The notes beneath the pieces were generated by a model. That model ran no database searches and had not been told where the DNA came from. It saw only the letters and a list, made by a program, of their open reading frames with translations. Position numbers and translations under genes: made by a program. From the NCBI GenBank assembly GCA_019637645.1, contig JAHBVH010000007.1, positions 94,649 to 158,648 of the forward strand: a stretch of 64,000 bases of DNA, written 5' to 3'. The DNA is from Caldilineaceae bacterium. GTDB lineage: Bacteria; Chloroflexota; Anaerolineae; Caldilineales; Caldilineaceae. This document shows positions 15,609 through 24,030 of the stretch, piece by piece. Position 1 is the stretch's first letter, and each line of letters starts with the position of its first letter.

Positions 15609-17154
15609 CCCTTTCCGTCCTTTTCAACACAAGCAAGGTTTGGTCGTCGGACTGAGGACGATCGTGCGTAAATTGATCCACGGTCTTAAAAATTCCCTGA
15701 ATGATCGCGGTGGCATTGGCGCTGGCTAGCTCATCGGTCAATTGGAGGAGCCGTTCATAGCCGAACATCTCGCCTTGGTGATTTTCTGCTTCGCTAAAGC
15801 CATCGCTGGTGACAAGGAGCAGATCGCCTGGGGCAAAGGCGATCTGATATTGTTCGGCCAGATTCATGGGCATGATGCCGAGCGGCGGGGCGTCGGCGGC
15901 CAACAAGTGGGCCTGACCATGGACTGGCCGATAGATGACTGGCGCGTGTCCATCATTGGCATAATGCAGGACATGACGGCGATAATCGTATTGACCCACA
16001 AAGAGGGTTGCAAACATATCCACATCGGAAAAGTCGCTATAGAGATACTCGTTCGTATTGCCCAATAGCTGCTCGGGCTGGGGGGTGTTCATCTCTTGCG
16101 CTTTGCCACGCAAAACGGTGCGTAGCATGGACATTAACAGCGCTGCTGGCATGCCTTTGCCGGATACGTCGCCTAAGGTCAAGGTTAGGATTTCTTCCGC
16201 ATTGATCAGAAAGTCATAGAAATCACCGCCAACATGGGAGGCGGGGCGTGATTGGGCGGCAAGCTCCATTCCCGGTACGCTAGGGATGCGCTGGGGGAGG
16301 AGGCGCATTTGGACTTGGCGGGCGAGGTCCATCTCGGTCTGAATGCGGGTTTGGTCCAACATGTCGCGGTGGAGGAGCGCATTCTCTAGATTGGCGGCGG
16401 CTGGCTCGGCTATGGTGCTAAACAGTTTGAGATCAGGGGCCTGGAAATCGCCATCGAATTTATTCGCTGCGCCAAGGAGTAACGCTGTCCCCTGGCGGAC
16501 GGCCACCCGCTTGACCATGAGGCTGCGGAGCGGTGTATCGAGGCTGTTCAACAAGGGGTCCCATGGGTGGAGCAGCCATTGCTGCCGGTTGGCATCGTCT
16601 TTAAACAATGTCCAGATCGTTTCCCACTGCGCCTCGCTCCAGATGGCGGCTGGGTAGAGGACACGTAAGGAATCCCGTTGTTCGCTCTGGAGCGCTAGGA
16701 ACGCGTATTCGGTTTTGAGGAGTTGCGCCGTGATTTGGGCTAAGTTCGTCAAGGTTTGGCGCAGGCTATTGTGGACGCGGGTGAGTTGCGCCATTTGGTG
16801 CAACGCCATTAGCTGATCTTGTTGATCGATAATGTCGGTTGTCATCCGGTCCAATTCATATTCCAACTGTAACACCTGGCTGAGTATCTGTGCATCGGCG
16901 GCCAACCGCTTGCGCGCGGTGGTTGAATCTTTGCCATGGACATGTAACTTGCCAATCGACTGCCCATTGATATAGATGGGCGCCGTAAAGGTAGAGTGGC
17001 CTGCTGGTGGGAAAGGCGGCCACTGGACAAGGGGATGCCCGGTTAGGTCGGTCAGATAGAAGGCATGCGCACCTAGATCGAGCCAGGTATCGGCCAACTG
17101 GCTAAGCAGCGCCTGCTGCGCATCAAGCAGCGTTGGAAAGGGTGAAGAATTCAC
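15592..17154 (-). CDS. GAF-SpoIIE (PP2C-type) serine phosphatase, RsbU-like
   Basis: 520 residues. The N-terminal third contains one or two GAF-like sensor modules (about 30-100 and 120-270) with a helical stretch between. The C-terminal domain (about 290-515) is a SpoIIE/RsbU phosphatase: GGDFYDF and LTLGDVSGKGMPAALLMS hold metal-binding Asp residues, and LLLVTSDGFSEAEN is the late metal motif. Such enzymes dephosphorylate STAS antagonists. It lies between a STAS gene (18 bp gap) and the kinase gene (17-bp overlap). It is probably the signal-input end of the partner switch; the ligand of the GAF region is unknown. Confidence 0.88.
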   Translation of the reverse strand: MNSSPFPTLLDAQQALLSQLADTWLDLGAHAFYLTDLTGHPLVQWPPFPPAGHSTFTAPIYINGQSIGKLHVHGKDSTTARKRLAADAQILSQVLQLEYELDRMTTDIIDQQDQLMALHQMAQLTRVHNSLRQTLTNLAQITAQLLKTEYAFLALQSEQRDSLRVLYPAAIWSEAQWETIWTLFKDDANRQQWLLHPWDPLLNSLDTPLRSLMVKRVAVRQGTALLLGAANKFDGDFQAPDLKLFSTIAEPAAANLENALLHRDMLDQTRIQTEMDLARQVQMRLLPQRIPSVPGMELAAQSRPASHVGGDFYDFLINAEEILTLTLGDVSGKGMPAALLMSMLRTVLRGKAQEMNTPQPEQLLGNTNEYLYSDFSDVDMFATLFVGQYDYRRHVLHYANDGHAPVIYRPVHGQAHLLAADAPPLGIMPMNLAEQYQIAFAPGDLLLVTSDGFSEAENHQGEMFGYERLLQLTDELASANATAIIQGIFKTVDQFTHDRPQSDDQTLLVLKRTERDVIPS

Positions 17155-17172
17155 AATAAGTTTGCTTTTAGG

Positions 17173-17505
17173 TTAGTCTACAGCGAGTACGGCATCTGCC
17201 TCAGTTGGATAGATCGCGAACATTTTATCGAAGCGCGTTAATTCAAAGATAATGCGTACGGGTTGTTGTAGCTCACAGAGCACCAAATTGCCACTTTGTT
17301 CGCGGTGATGCTTCATGCTTTTGACCAAGACCGCGAGGCCCGTAGAGTCGATAAAGTGCACTTGGCGCAAGTTGACAACGGTGCGATTGGTCTGGCGTAG
17401 GGCCGCGGCCAATGCTTCATCCACTTGTTTCCCCTGGTGGGCATCTAAACGCCCGGTCAGCTCGACAACCTGGACTTGCTCCAGCAGGCGGCTGTTCATT
17501 TGCAT
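17173..17505 (-). CDS. STAS-domain anti-sigma-factor antagonist-like protein
   Basis: 110 residues, a single STAS domain. VVNLRQVHFIDSTGLAVLV places Ser54 at the phosphorylation site. VELTGRLDAHQGKQVDEAL is the usual first strand-helix. It lies 47 bp downstream of the GT4 gene and 18 bp upstream of the phosphatase gene, with AGGAAGG before the ATG. It differs clearly from the second STAS protein (14689-15045), so the two probably have separate partners (inference). Confidence 0.85.
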   Translation of the reverse strand: MQMNSRLLEQVQVVELTGRLDAHQGKQVDEALAAALRQTNRTVVNLRQVHFIDSTGLAVLVKSMKHHREQSGNLVLCELQQPVRIIFELTRFDKMFAIYPTEADAVLAVD

Positions 17506-17552
17506 AGAAAACCCTTCCTATTGCTTAGAAACGGTTTGAAAAGATAATCCGA

Positions 17553-18815
17553 TTATTGCTTTGCCAATAGCGATTCCATGTGTAGCAAGTACCAATCGAC
17601 GACATCGCCCAAGGGCAGCCCGCGCGCGGCCAGATAATTCTGCTGGGCCATCTCGAGTCGGCGTTCGGGTTCATCCAACAGGCGTGCAATGGCGTCGGCT
17701 AAACTCTGGGGATTATTGGGTTCAAAAAATTCGCCCGTATAGCCTTCCTCGGCCACCAGTTCGGCGAGGTCGCCAATATTGGGCAGAACCACCGCCTTGC
17801 CATAATCGCCAGCTTGGTGCAAGACGCCAGAGCTACCAGTGGTGCTAGTATAGGGGAAGACGACCGCGGCGGCTTCTGTAAAGAGTTGGGGAACATCTTG
17901 CTCGGCGACATAGCCGGTATAGCGCACGTTGGGCACTTGGGCATATTGTTGGGCTACGTTCGCGAGATAGCTCGGCGCGTTCGGGCTGTCGGTGCCTGCA
18001 ATGACCAATTCCAGGGGGGCTTGTCTTTGGCTTTGCAAAAGCGCAAAGGCTTCTACCAGCGTTTCGACACGCTTATAGGTGCCGAATTTCCCAAAGGTCA
18101 TGATCCGAAGGGGGCCTGCGGGCAGCTCAAACGAAGGTGCTGTTGCCGCTGTTTCAAAAGAGCCGTGCGGAGCCAATAAGACATTGGTCGCGCCGTAGCG
18201 CTTTTCTAAGATTTCCACATATTTGGGGATAGTCACCGCCACTAGATTGGCCTGGAGTAGCAGCTTTGTCACCAACCAGCCCGCCGACCGCATCAGGCGT
18301 TCCATCCAGGGGTGTTTGGCAAAACCGGCCTGTTGTAGATCGACGGTCTCCATAATGTTGTGGAGGAGCACAACGGTTGGGATGCCACAGAAACGCAGCA
18401 GGGCTGGGGTCAGGAGGCCAAGCGTTGCGGGAATTTTTTGGCTGCCAAAGCTGGCAAATTGAATATTAAAAAGAACAATATCCGGCTTTGCTTGTTGCGC
18501 GGCGCGTAGAAGGTGCCAAAGGTTCAGGCGGCTATTAAAGCGCCAACAGGGCTTGAAGCGGAGTTGCGCCTGCCAGGTATGCTGGCTGGTTGCACTGGTT
18601 GCTGCTGTGGTGGTTGGCTCCGCTGTTGGGGCCTGGTGTGGCGGGGTTGGCTCGTAGGCTTTCCCGAGCGGCAATTCATCTACCAAGAGAATGAGTTCGG
18701 CAACTTCTGGTTTACCGCGAAAGGCATTGACAAAGTGGAAAGCATATTCATTGAGTGAGCCTGTTCCAGGCGGATAGGTTGTCACCATGCCGAGCCGCAA
18801 CTTACGCATTGGCAT
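17553..18815 (-). CDS. GT4-type glycosyltransferase
   Basis: About 420 residues. The start is placed at 18815, where GAGGTG precedes an ATG; a longer upstream frame exists but runs into the preceding gene. An ATG at 18809 is also possible. N-terminal LRLGMVTTYPPGTGSLNEYA and the C-terminal Rossmann half fit GT-B group 1 transferases: PLRIMTFGKFGTYKRVETLVEAF, LELVIAGTD, then VVFPYTSTTGSSGVLHQAGDYGKAVV. A Thr/Pro-rich insert lies near residues 60-85. It overlaps the end of the GT2 gene by 14 bp. Donor and acceptor are unknown. Being first-line neighbours of the signalling genes is notable. Confidence 0.82.
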   Translation of the reverse strand: MPMRKLRLGMVTTYPPGTGSLNEYAFHFVNAFRGKPEVAELILLVDELPLGKAYEPTPPHQAPTAEPTTTAATSATSQHTWQAQLRFKPCWRFNSRLNLWHLLRAAQQAKPDIVLFNIQFASFGSQKIPATLGLLTPALLRFCGIPTVVLLHNIMETVDLQQAGFAKHPWMERLMRSAGWLVTKLLLQANLVAVTIPKYVEILEKRYGATNVLLAPHGSFETAATAPSFELPAGPLRIMTFGKFGTYKRVETLVEAFALLQSQRQAPLELVIAGTDSPNAPSYLANVAQQYAQVPNVRYTGYVAEQDVPQLFTEAAAVVFPYTSTTGSSGVLHQAGDYGKAVVLPNIGDLAELVAEEGYTGEFFEPNNPQSLADAIARLLDEPERRLEMAQQNYLAARGLPLGDVVDWYLLHMESLLAKQ

Positions 18816-19572
18816 AGACACCTCGCCAATCATTCCACTTGATCCGGAAGAGATCGCGTAAGAAGCGCTTGATCTCTTTGCTGGTATCGACTTTGGAGCC
18901 AGGTGCATCGATCCAATTCACCGGCACTTCGGCCACGCGATAGCCTAACTTGGCGGCCAAGTACAGAATCTCTAGATCAAACGAGAAGCCCATAATCGTC
19001 TGTGCTTGGTGTAACCGTTGGGCCGCTTCCCGCGTATAGAGCTTGAAGCCACATTGGGTGTCCCGCACGCCAATCTGGAAAAGCAAGCGGACGATCCAAC
19101 GCAACCCGCCACTGAGGAGATGGCGTAGCCAAGATTTATGGCCCTCTGCGGCACCCGCCGCGGCCCGCGAACCAACGGCTATATCATAGCCTTCTGCTTG
19201 GACTTTGTGGAGGAGCTTGGGCAGCTCTTCGATGGGGGTGGAGTTGTCGGCATCGGTAAAGAGGACATAGCGGCCGCGCGCGGCTAACATGCCACGGTGG
19301 ACGGCGTTGCCCTTCCCTGCATTGCGCACGGCGGGTAAAATGCGCAGATTGGCAAAGCCCATGGCTTCCACCAAGCGGACCGTCTCATCGCGCGAGCCGT
19401 CATCTGCCAAAATCAGCTCCCAGGGAAAACCGAGATCAGAGATGTAAGAAGCAATCGCCCCAATCGTAGGGACAATGCGTACTTCTTCGTTATAGGCGGG
19501 AATGACAACTGAGAGTAAAATGTCGCTGGTGATAGGGTTGGTTTTCCATGCTTGGTAGTTTTGATAGGGCAT
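18802..19572 (-). CDS. GT2 polyprenyl-phosphate glycosyltransferase (DPM1/ALG5-like)
   Basis: 256 residues. VVIPAYNEEVRIVPTI and ILADDGSRDETV begin the GT-A fold, and RYVLFTDADNSTPIEELP holds the DxD motif. GVRDTQCGFKLYTREAA and FDLEILYLA match dolichyl/polyprenyl-phosphate glucose or mannose synthases. No C-terminal membrane domain is present. It is first in the leftward operon and overlaps the GT4 gene. It could make the polyprenyl-phosphate sugar used by GT-C-type transferases such as the one at 1353 (inference). Confidence 0.85.
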   Translation of the reverse strand: MPYQNYQAWKTNPITSDILLSVVIPAYNEEVRIVPTIGAIASYISDLGFPWELILADDGSRDETVRLVEAMGFANLRILPAVRNAGKGNAVHRGMLAARGRYVLFTDADNSTPIEELPKLLHKVQAEGYDIAVGSRAAAGAAEGHKSWLRHLLSGGLRWIVRLLFQIGVRDTQCGFKLYTREAAQRLHQAQTIMGFSFDLEILYLAAKLGYRVAEVPVNWIDAPGSKVDTSKEIKRFLRDLFRIKWNDWRGVYANA

Positions 19573-19658
19573 AGACCCCTCTCCGAAAAATTAAGATCAG
19601 CGGCTTAGGGATTGCTTTGGCATTGATTAAATCGAACAATGGGGACAATTTCAATAGA

Positions 19659-19734
19659 AGTGACGCAGTTGGCTGGTGCGACCAGAAACCGGACAGATTT
19701 TCTAAACCTGCCAGCTCTTGTCCAAGGGCGTAAC
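19659..19734. repeat. Interspersed palindromic element (76 bp)
   Basis: Begins AGTGACGCAGTTGG and ends CCAAGGGCGTAA, with core ACCGGACAGATTTTCTAAACC. Same length as the copy at 12239-12314, to which it is similar throughout. Confidence 0.7.
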
Positions 19735-20032
19735 GCCTATCCAACAAAGACTGGTAAAGCGTATCTTTTGATTTTCAACTATAGCAGATTCCTTTTATGG
19801 GTAAATCACATATTTTATGTATATTCTCTGCAGCTTTTTATGGTTGTCGATCAATACTGTAAGTCAATGGATGTGAGCAATCAAGGCGCACCCCACGTTG
19901 GGCTACGGGCGTTGGGCTACAGGGTGCTAGCTAGCCGCGGCGATAGTGCCGCCTTTGGCTCAGATAGATTGACAAGCACCGGGCTCCGCTTTATGATCGA
20001 GCGGGTAGACCTGACCGGCTTGGAAAACTGGC

Positions 20033-20085
20033 TATCGGGTTGGCTCTGTAGTTCCCACAACCGCCACCGCAAGCAGTTTGTCAGG
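20033..20085. repeat. Single degenerate copy of the 48-bp minisatellite unit
   Basis: GGTTGGCTCTGTAGTTCCC followed by ACAACCGCCACCGCAAGC and TTTGTCAGG matches the unit tandemly repeated at 49811-50002 and its right flank. A variant of the palindromic core (ACCTGACCGGCTTGG) lies just upstream, linking the two repeat types. Confidence 0.6.
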
Positions 20086-20233
20086 TCGTTGGTTGTCGCA
20101 ACCAACCGTATCAGTCCTAAAATTATGACGAAATGAGTTATGACAAAATGAGCTGTCCTGAAAAAGTATGCCGGGGAAAAGTCCATCCCAAAAGCCAAGG
20201 CCATCACCCCGTTCGCTTGAATCGAAATTCCCT

Positions 20234-21463
20234 ATGATGACGGTAACCAGTGAGATCTATCTAATTAATATTACCGGCCGCGACCGCCCCGGGTTGATGG
20301 CTAGCCTCACGGCAGCCTTGGCAGAAAGTCAAGTGAATATCCTCGATATTGGTCAAGCCGTGATTCACGAGCATATTTCCCTGGGCCTCTTGATCGAGGT
20401 CCCCACCACCTGTCCGGCCACCACCGTCATGAAAGATCTGCTCTTTGCCTGCCATGAGTTGGGCGTTCAGGTGAACTTTACGCCCATTTCCCTGGAGCAA
20501 TATGAGCGGTGGGTCGCCGAACAGGGCAAAGAACGGCGAATCATTACAGTGATGGGCCGCAAGCTGAGCGCCGCCCAAGTCGCGGCGGTCGGGGCCATTT
20601 GTGCCGAATATCAGCTCAATATTGATGTGATCACCCGCCTCTCGGGGCGCCGTTCGATTGCCAACCCCGAGATCCATCCCAAGGCGGCGGTACAACTGAC
20701 GGTCTCTGGCCGCGTGGCGGATGAGCGTGTGCTGCGCAGCCGGTTGCTTCAGATCTCCCAAGAGATGGGCATTGATGTTTCGGCTCAACTAGATGATATC
20801 TATCGGCGCAATCGGCGCTTGGTCGTCTTTGATATGGATTCGACCTTGGTTCAGGTCGAAGTGATCGACGAACTGGCAAAATTGGCGGGCGTGGGCGCAG
20901 AAGTGGCGGCGGTGACCGCCGCGGCCATGCGGGGCGAGTTGGCTTTCAAAGCAAGCCTCACCCAACGCGTGGCCCTCTTGCGCGGTCTCCCCGAAAGCGT
21001 CTTGGCCGAGGTCGCGGCGGCCTTGCCGCTCATGGAAGGCGCACCGTGGGTCACCAGCACCTTAAAACGCCTGGGCTACAAGATTGGGATTATCTCGGGT
21101 GGCTTTGACTACTTTGGCTACCACCTGCAACAACAACTGGGCTTTGACTATGTCTACGCCAACCGCTTAGAAATTATCGACGGTCACCTGACCGGGCGGG
21201 TCCTGGGCGACATTGTGGATGGCGCAAAGAAAGCGGAACTCCTTCAACAAATTGCCCAAGCCGAAAAGCTAAGCCTAGAACAGACTATTGCGGTCGGCGA
21301 CGGGGCCAATGATATTCCCATGTTGAGCATTGCGGGCATGGGGGTCGCCTTTCATGCCAAACCAATCGTCCGTGAAAAAGCCGAACGCGCCATCTCCAAT
21401 CTCGGCCTGGATGGTCTCCTCTTCCTGATTGGCATCCGTGAACGCGAGTTTCGGCAGGAGTAG
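20234..21463 (+). CDS. serB: Phosphoserine phosphatase with tandem ACT domains
   Basis: 409 residues from the ATG at 20234. An upstream in-frame ATG (20168) would add 22 poorly conserved residues; neither start has a clear ribosome site. Residues about 5-80 form a first ACT domain (NITGRDRPGLMASLTAALAE) and about 95-175 a second (RIITVMGRKLSAAQVAAV). The HAD phosphatase core begins VVFDMDSTLVQVEVIDELA (Asp200, Asp202), with IISGGFDYF and AVGDGANDIPML as later motifs. It catalyses the last step of serine synthesis, O-phospho-L-serine to serine. The tandem-ACT layout resembles mycobacterial SerB2 and suggests amino-acid feedback (family knowledge). Confidence 0.92.
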   Translation: MMTVTSEIYLINITGRDRPGLMASLTAALAESQVNILDIGQAVIHEHISLGLLIEVPTTCPATTVMKDLLFACHELGVQVNFTPISLEQYERWVAEQGKERRIITVMGRKLSAAQVAAVGAICAEYQLNIDVITRLSGRRSIANPEIHPKAAVQLTVSGRVADERVLRSRLLQISQEMGIDVSAQLDDIYRRNRRLVVFDMDSTLVQVEVIDELAKLAGVGAEVAAVTAAAMRGELAFKASLTQRVALLRGLPESVLAEVAAALPLMEGAPWVTSTLKRLGYKIGIISGGFDYFGYHLQQQLGFDYVYANRLEIIDGHLTGRVLGDIVDGAKKAELLQQIAQAEKLSLEQTIAVGDGANDIPMLSIAGMGVAFHAKPIVREKAERAISNLGLDGLLFLIGIREREFRQE

Positions 21464-21470
21464 GGGAAAG

Positions 21471-21540
21471 AGGACAGAAGACAGAAGACAGAGGACAGAA
21501 GACAGAGGACAGAAGACAGAGGACAGAAGACAGAGGACAG
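21471..21540 (+). repeat. Tandem heptamer array after serB
   Basis: Ten consecutive 7-mers of two types, AGGACAG and AAGACAG, mostly alternating to give 14-bp units. All are purine-rich on the plus strand. The array starts eight bases after the serB stop. Confidence 0.85.
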
Positions 21541-21571
21541 TGAGAAAAGGCTCTAGTCTCTGTTGATATGC

Positions 21572-21591
21572 TAGCCGCTGCGGCGGCTTTT
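21572..21591 (+). terminator. Probable serB terminator
   Basis: AGCCGC and GCGGCT flank a 4-nt loop (TGCG) and are followed by TTTT. Short, GC-rich, with a T-run; fits an intrinsic terminator. Confidence 0.55.
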
Positions 21592-21675
21592 CGCTGTTAG
21601 TGGCGGGTTTCAACCCGGCAAAAATTGAAATGTCAACCGTCTCTAGTCTCCTGTCACAAAGTTAAGGATAAAGCC

Positions 21676-22161
21676 ATGGAACTCGATGTACGTTCGGCGT
21701 TGGTGTTGCGGCACCCGACGGAGCCGTTGGTGCTGTTGTTACGCCGGAGCGCAAGTAAGAAGCTCTTTCCCAATCTGATCACAGGGATCGGGGGCAAGGT
21801 GGAATTGACCCAAGGGGAAGGGAACGATCTGATCGGCGCGGCTTGGCGAGAGTTTGATGAAGAAACGCAGATCCCCCATGCATTGGTGACCGATGTCCGG
21901 CTGCGTTTGGCGACGATTGTGAGCCGCGGTGAACAAGTGGTGCTACTGCTCTGGCTCACCGGGCAACTGACGGCGCTGCCGCCCGACCTTGGTTGTACGG
22001 AAGGGCAGTTGGCATTTCATGCTATCGATCAACTGCCAATCAATGATATGATTCCCACGGCGCGCCACGCGATCCCCTTTATCCTTGCGCTGGCTAAGGA
22101 CGATCCGGTCGTCTATAGTGGCTGCTTTGATCACCATGGACGATTAATGACGAATCGGTAG
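21676..22161 (+). CDS. Nudix hydrolase
   Basis: 161 residues. The ATG at 21676 is chosen because AAGGAT sits upstream and homology-like sequence begins here; an ATG at 21625 would add 17 unlikely residues. The Nudix box is recognisable though spaced loosely: GIGGKVE (Gly40-Glu43), then REFDEET with metal-binding Glu62 and Glu63. The early LRRSASKKLFPNLITGIGGK resembles NUDIX enzymes acting on oxidised or unusual nucleoside diphosphates. The substrate cannot be read from the sequence. It lies between serB and a toxin-antitoxin pair and is probably expressed alone. Confidence 0.75.
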   Translation: MELDVRSALVLRHPTEPLVLLLRRSASKKLFPNLITGIGGKVELTQGEGNDLIGAAWREFDEETQIPHALVTDVRLRLATIVSRGEQVVLLLWLTGQLTALPPDLGCTEGQLAFHAIDQLPINDMIPTARHAIPFILALAKDDPVVYSGCFDHHGRLMTNR

Positions 22162-22183
22162 CATAATTCTGTGCCCTATCAGG

Positions 22184-22212
22184 TTAATGATTCACCTTTT
22201 TCGTAGTATACT
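22184..22212 (+). promoter_or_regulatory. Weak candidate promoter of the toxin-antitoxin pair
   Basis: TATACT (22207-22212) is preceded 17 bp upstream by TTAATG, a poor -35. It lies shortly before GGGAGGTAAG and the antitoxin ATG. Confidence 0.3.
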
Positions 22213-22231
22213 TGGGTGGGAGGTAAGCGCG

Positions 22232-22513
22232 ATGACAACGATGAATCAATTAACGATTGAATATCCGAGCGAACTCCTCTGGGCATTACAACAAAACCCA
22301 GATGAATTTGCAACAGAGGCCAAAAAGTTGCTCGCCATCGAGCTTTACAAAACTGGGAAGCTCAGTAGCGGATTGGCTGCACGAATGGCTGGCGTTCCAC
22401 GGGTAGCTTTTTTATTTTTGCTAGGTCAATACGGGCTGTCGCCATTCGGCGAAGAACCTGACGAAATCGAGGAAGATTTGAATCATGCCCGCACGGCCCG
22501 TTATCCTCAATAA
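22232..22513 (+). CDS. UPF0175 family antitoxin
   Basis: 93 residues. The ATG at 22232 follows an excellent GGGAGGTAAG. IEYPSELLWALQQNPDEFATEAKKLLAIELYK and the helix-turn-helix-like GLAARMAGVPRVAFLFLLGQYGLSP are typical UPF0175 sequence; the tail (EEDLNHA) is acidic. UPF0175 proteins pair with DUF3368 PIN-like toxins (family knowledge), and one follows here with a 29-bp overlap. It probably binds DNA and represses its own promoter. The gene appears intact although the toxin gene is not. Confidence 0.85.
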   Translation: MTTMNQLTIEYPSELLWALQQNPDEFATEAKKLLAIELYKTGKLSSGLAARMAGVPRVAFLFLLGQYGLSPFGEEPDEIEEDLNHARTARYPQ

Positions 22514-22971
22514 TACGCCTCTCGTTGCCTTGTGGGTATTAAATCGCTTAGATTTAGTCCGCGACTTGTATGGCGTTGTTTGGATTCCCAAAGCCGTGGA
22601 ACGAGAATTCCTGGCCGTAGATACTGCTGCCAGAAATTCTGTACTGCTTCAAACTCCTTGGATTCAGGTTGTTGCTATCAGTAATCCGCGACTGGCCTTG
22701 ACCTATGTCGGTTTGGATCAAGGGGAGGCCGAAGTGTTGACGTTAGCAATAGAGCGATGCAAGATTGGTAGTTATTGACGAACGCAAAGGCCGACGATAT
22801 GCGCAACGCCTCGGGCTAGCTTTGACAGGCACGCTGGGCCTACTGCTGTTAGCTAAACAGGAAGGTTTAATTCCAATCGTTGCACCACTCATTGAGCAAT
22901 TAGAACAGGCTGGCTTTCACCTTACGGATGAGCTACTACAAAGAGTTCTAGCTCTTGCTCAAGAAGTTTAG
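22485..22971 (+). pseudogene. DUF3368 PIN-like toxin, frameshifted
   Basis: Two adjacent frames together make one family member of about 160 residues. The first (22485-22778) starts RPVILNNTPLVALWVLNRL and runs through LDQGEAEVLTLAIER, then stops in a foreign tail. The second frame takes over near 22763 with LVVIDERKGRRYAQRLGLAL and continues GTLGLLLLAKQEGLI to a normal family end at 22971. The shift is +1, equivalent to one extra base or two (or five) missing ones near 22757-22765. PIN-like acidic residues (Asn/Thr start, Glu, Asp) are split across the two frames. Either the toxin is inactivated or there is a sequencing error. The antitoxin stays intact. Confidence 0.8.
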
Positions 22972-23023
22972 AATCACCCCACAGCTCCTCTCTCTACATC
23001 TTACATTTGAAGGAGAAATCTTG

Positions 23024-24019
23024 ATGAAAGTACTATTTATTGGCGGTACCGGCAAGATCAGTTCTGCCTGCACACCGTTAGCCGTTGACCGTGGCTTTGA
23101 TCTCTATTTGCTCAATCGGGGCCAGACGGATCGCCCTGTGCCTGCCGGGGTAAAGGTCATCCATGGGGATATTCGAGATCAGGCTGGGGCCGCCGCGGCG
23201 CTGGCTGATCATACCTTTGACATTGTAGTCGATTGGATTGCCTTTACGCCGGAACAGATCCAGACCGATTTGGCGCTCTTCCAGGGCAAGGTGGGGCAAT
23301 ATATTTTTATCAGCTCGGCCTCGGCCTATCAAACCCCGCCGGCCAGTCTGCCCGTTACAGAATCAACCCCGTTGGACAACCCCTACTGGCTCTATTCGCG
23401 CAACAAAATTGCTTGTGAAGAGCTGTTGCTGCAAGCCTACCGGACCCACAAGTTCCCTATCACCATTGTGCGTCCGTCTCACACCTATGACAAGACCATG
23501 TTTCCCTTTATGGGCGGCTACACCACGATTCACCGTATGCGTCAGGGCCAGCCCGTGGTCGTCCACGGTGATGGGACTTCGCTCTGGACAATGACCCACC
23601 ATACCGACTTTGCCAAAGGCTTTGTCGGGCTCATGGGCAACAGCCGCGCCATTGGCGATGCCTTGCATATCACGTCGGATGAATGGCTCAATTGGAATCA
23701 GATCTATACGATCTTTGCCAATGCCGCGGGCGTCAGCAACCCCGAACTTGTTCATCTCCCTTCGGAGCTGATCAACGCCTACGATGCCAACTTGGGCGCG
23801 GGCCTGCTGGGTGATAAGGCGGCCAGCATGGTCTTTGACAACAGCAAAGTCAAACGCTTGGTCCCCGATTTTATCTGCACCACGCCGCTCAGCCGGGGGG
23901 CCGAAGAGGTGTTGGCTTGGTATGATGCCGACCCGGCCCGCCAGACGCTTGACCCGCGGATGGATCAACTTTTTGACCAGATGATCAGCGCCTACCAGAA
24001 AGCGTGGCCACACGCCTAG
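23024..24019 (+). CDS. NAD-dependent epimerase/dehydratase (extended SDR)
   Basis: 331 residues. The ATG at 23024 follows GAAGGAGAAAT; the longer upstream frame is not needed. VLFIGGTGKISSACTPLAVDRG is the cofactor loop, with Ser where the third Gly usually is, as in the atypical CSP41-like branch. The active-site Lys/Tyr pair is in YWLYSRNKIACEELL (YxxxK). RPSHTYD and VVHGDGTSLWTMTHHTDFAKGFVGL are typical late motifs. A nucleotide-sugar or related substrate is expected; the exact one is unknown. It is followed closely by the glycerate kinase gene, so they may share a transcript. Confidence 0.82.
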   Translation: MKVLFIGGTGKISSACTPLAVDRGFDLYLLNRGQTDRPVPAGVKVIHGDIRDQAGAAAALADHTFDIVVDWIAFTPEQIQTDLALFQGKVGQYIFISSASAYQTPPASLPVTESTPLDNPYWLYSRNKIACEELLLQAYRTHKFPITIVRPSHTYDKTMFPFMGGYTTIHRMRQGQPVVVHGDGTSLWTMTHHTDFAKGFVGLMGNSRAIGDALHITSDEWLNWNQIYTIFANAAGVSNPELVHLPSELINAYDANLGAGLLGDKAASMVFDNSKVKRLVPDFICTTPLSRGAEEVLAWYDADPARQTLDPRMDQLFDQMISAYQKAWPHA

Positions 24020-24030
24020 GAAACCCAACC

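Larger units (their letters stand above)
19573..20233. other. Divergent intergenic region with repeats
   Basis: About 660 bp between the start of the leftward glycan/signalling operon and serB. It contains a 76-bp interspersed element (19659-19734), a degenerate copy of the 48-bp minisatellite unit (20033-20085), and an AT-rich stretch around 19750-19860 that is a plausible site for promoters. A 165-codon plus-strand frame here is made largely of repeat sequence and is not called as a gene. Confidence 0.5.

Noticed and set aside
19639..20136. 165-codon plus-strand frame
   Set aside because: It runs through an interspersed element and a degenerate minisatellite unit, has no family motif and no ribosome site.
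21471..21540. Possible CRISPR-like array
   Set aside because: Units are seven bases and contiguous, with no spacers.
22755..22780. Programmed frameshift in the toxin gene
   Set aside because: No slippery run or stimulatory structure is evident; mutation or sequencing error is simpler.
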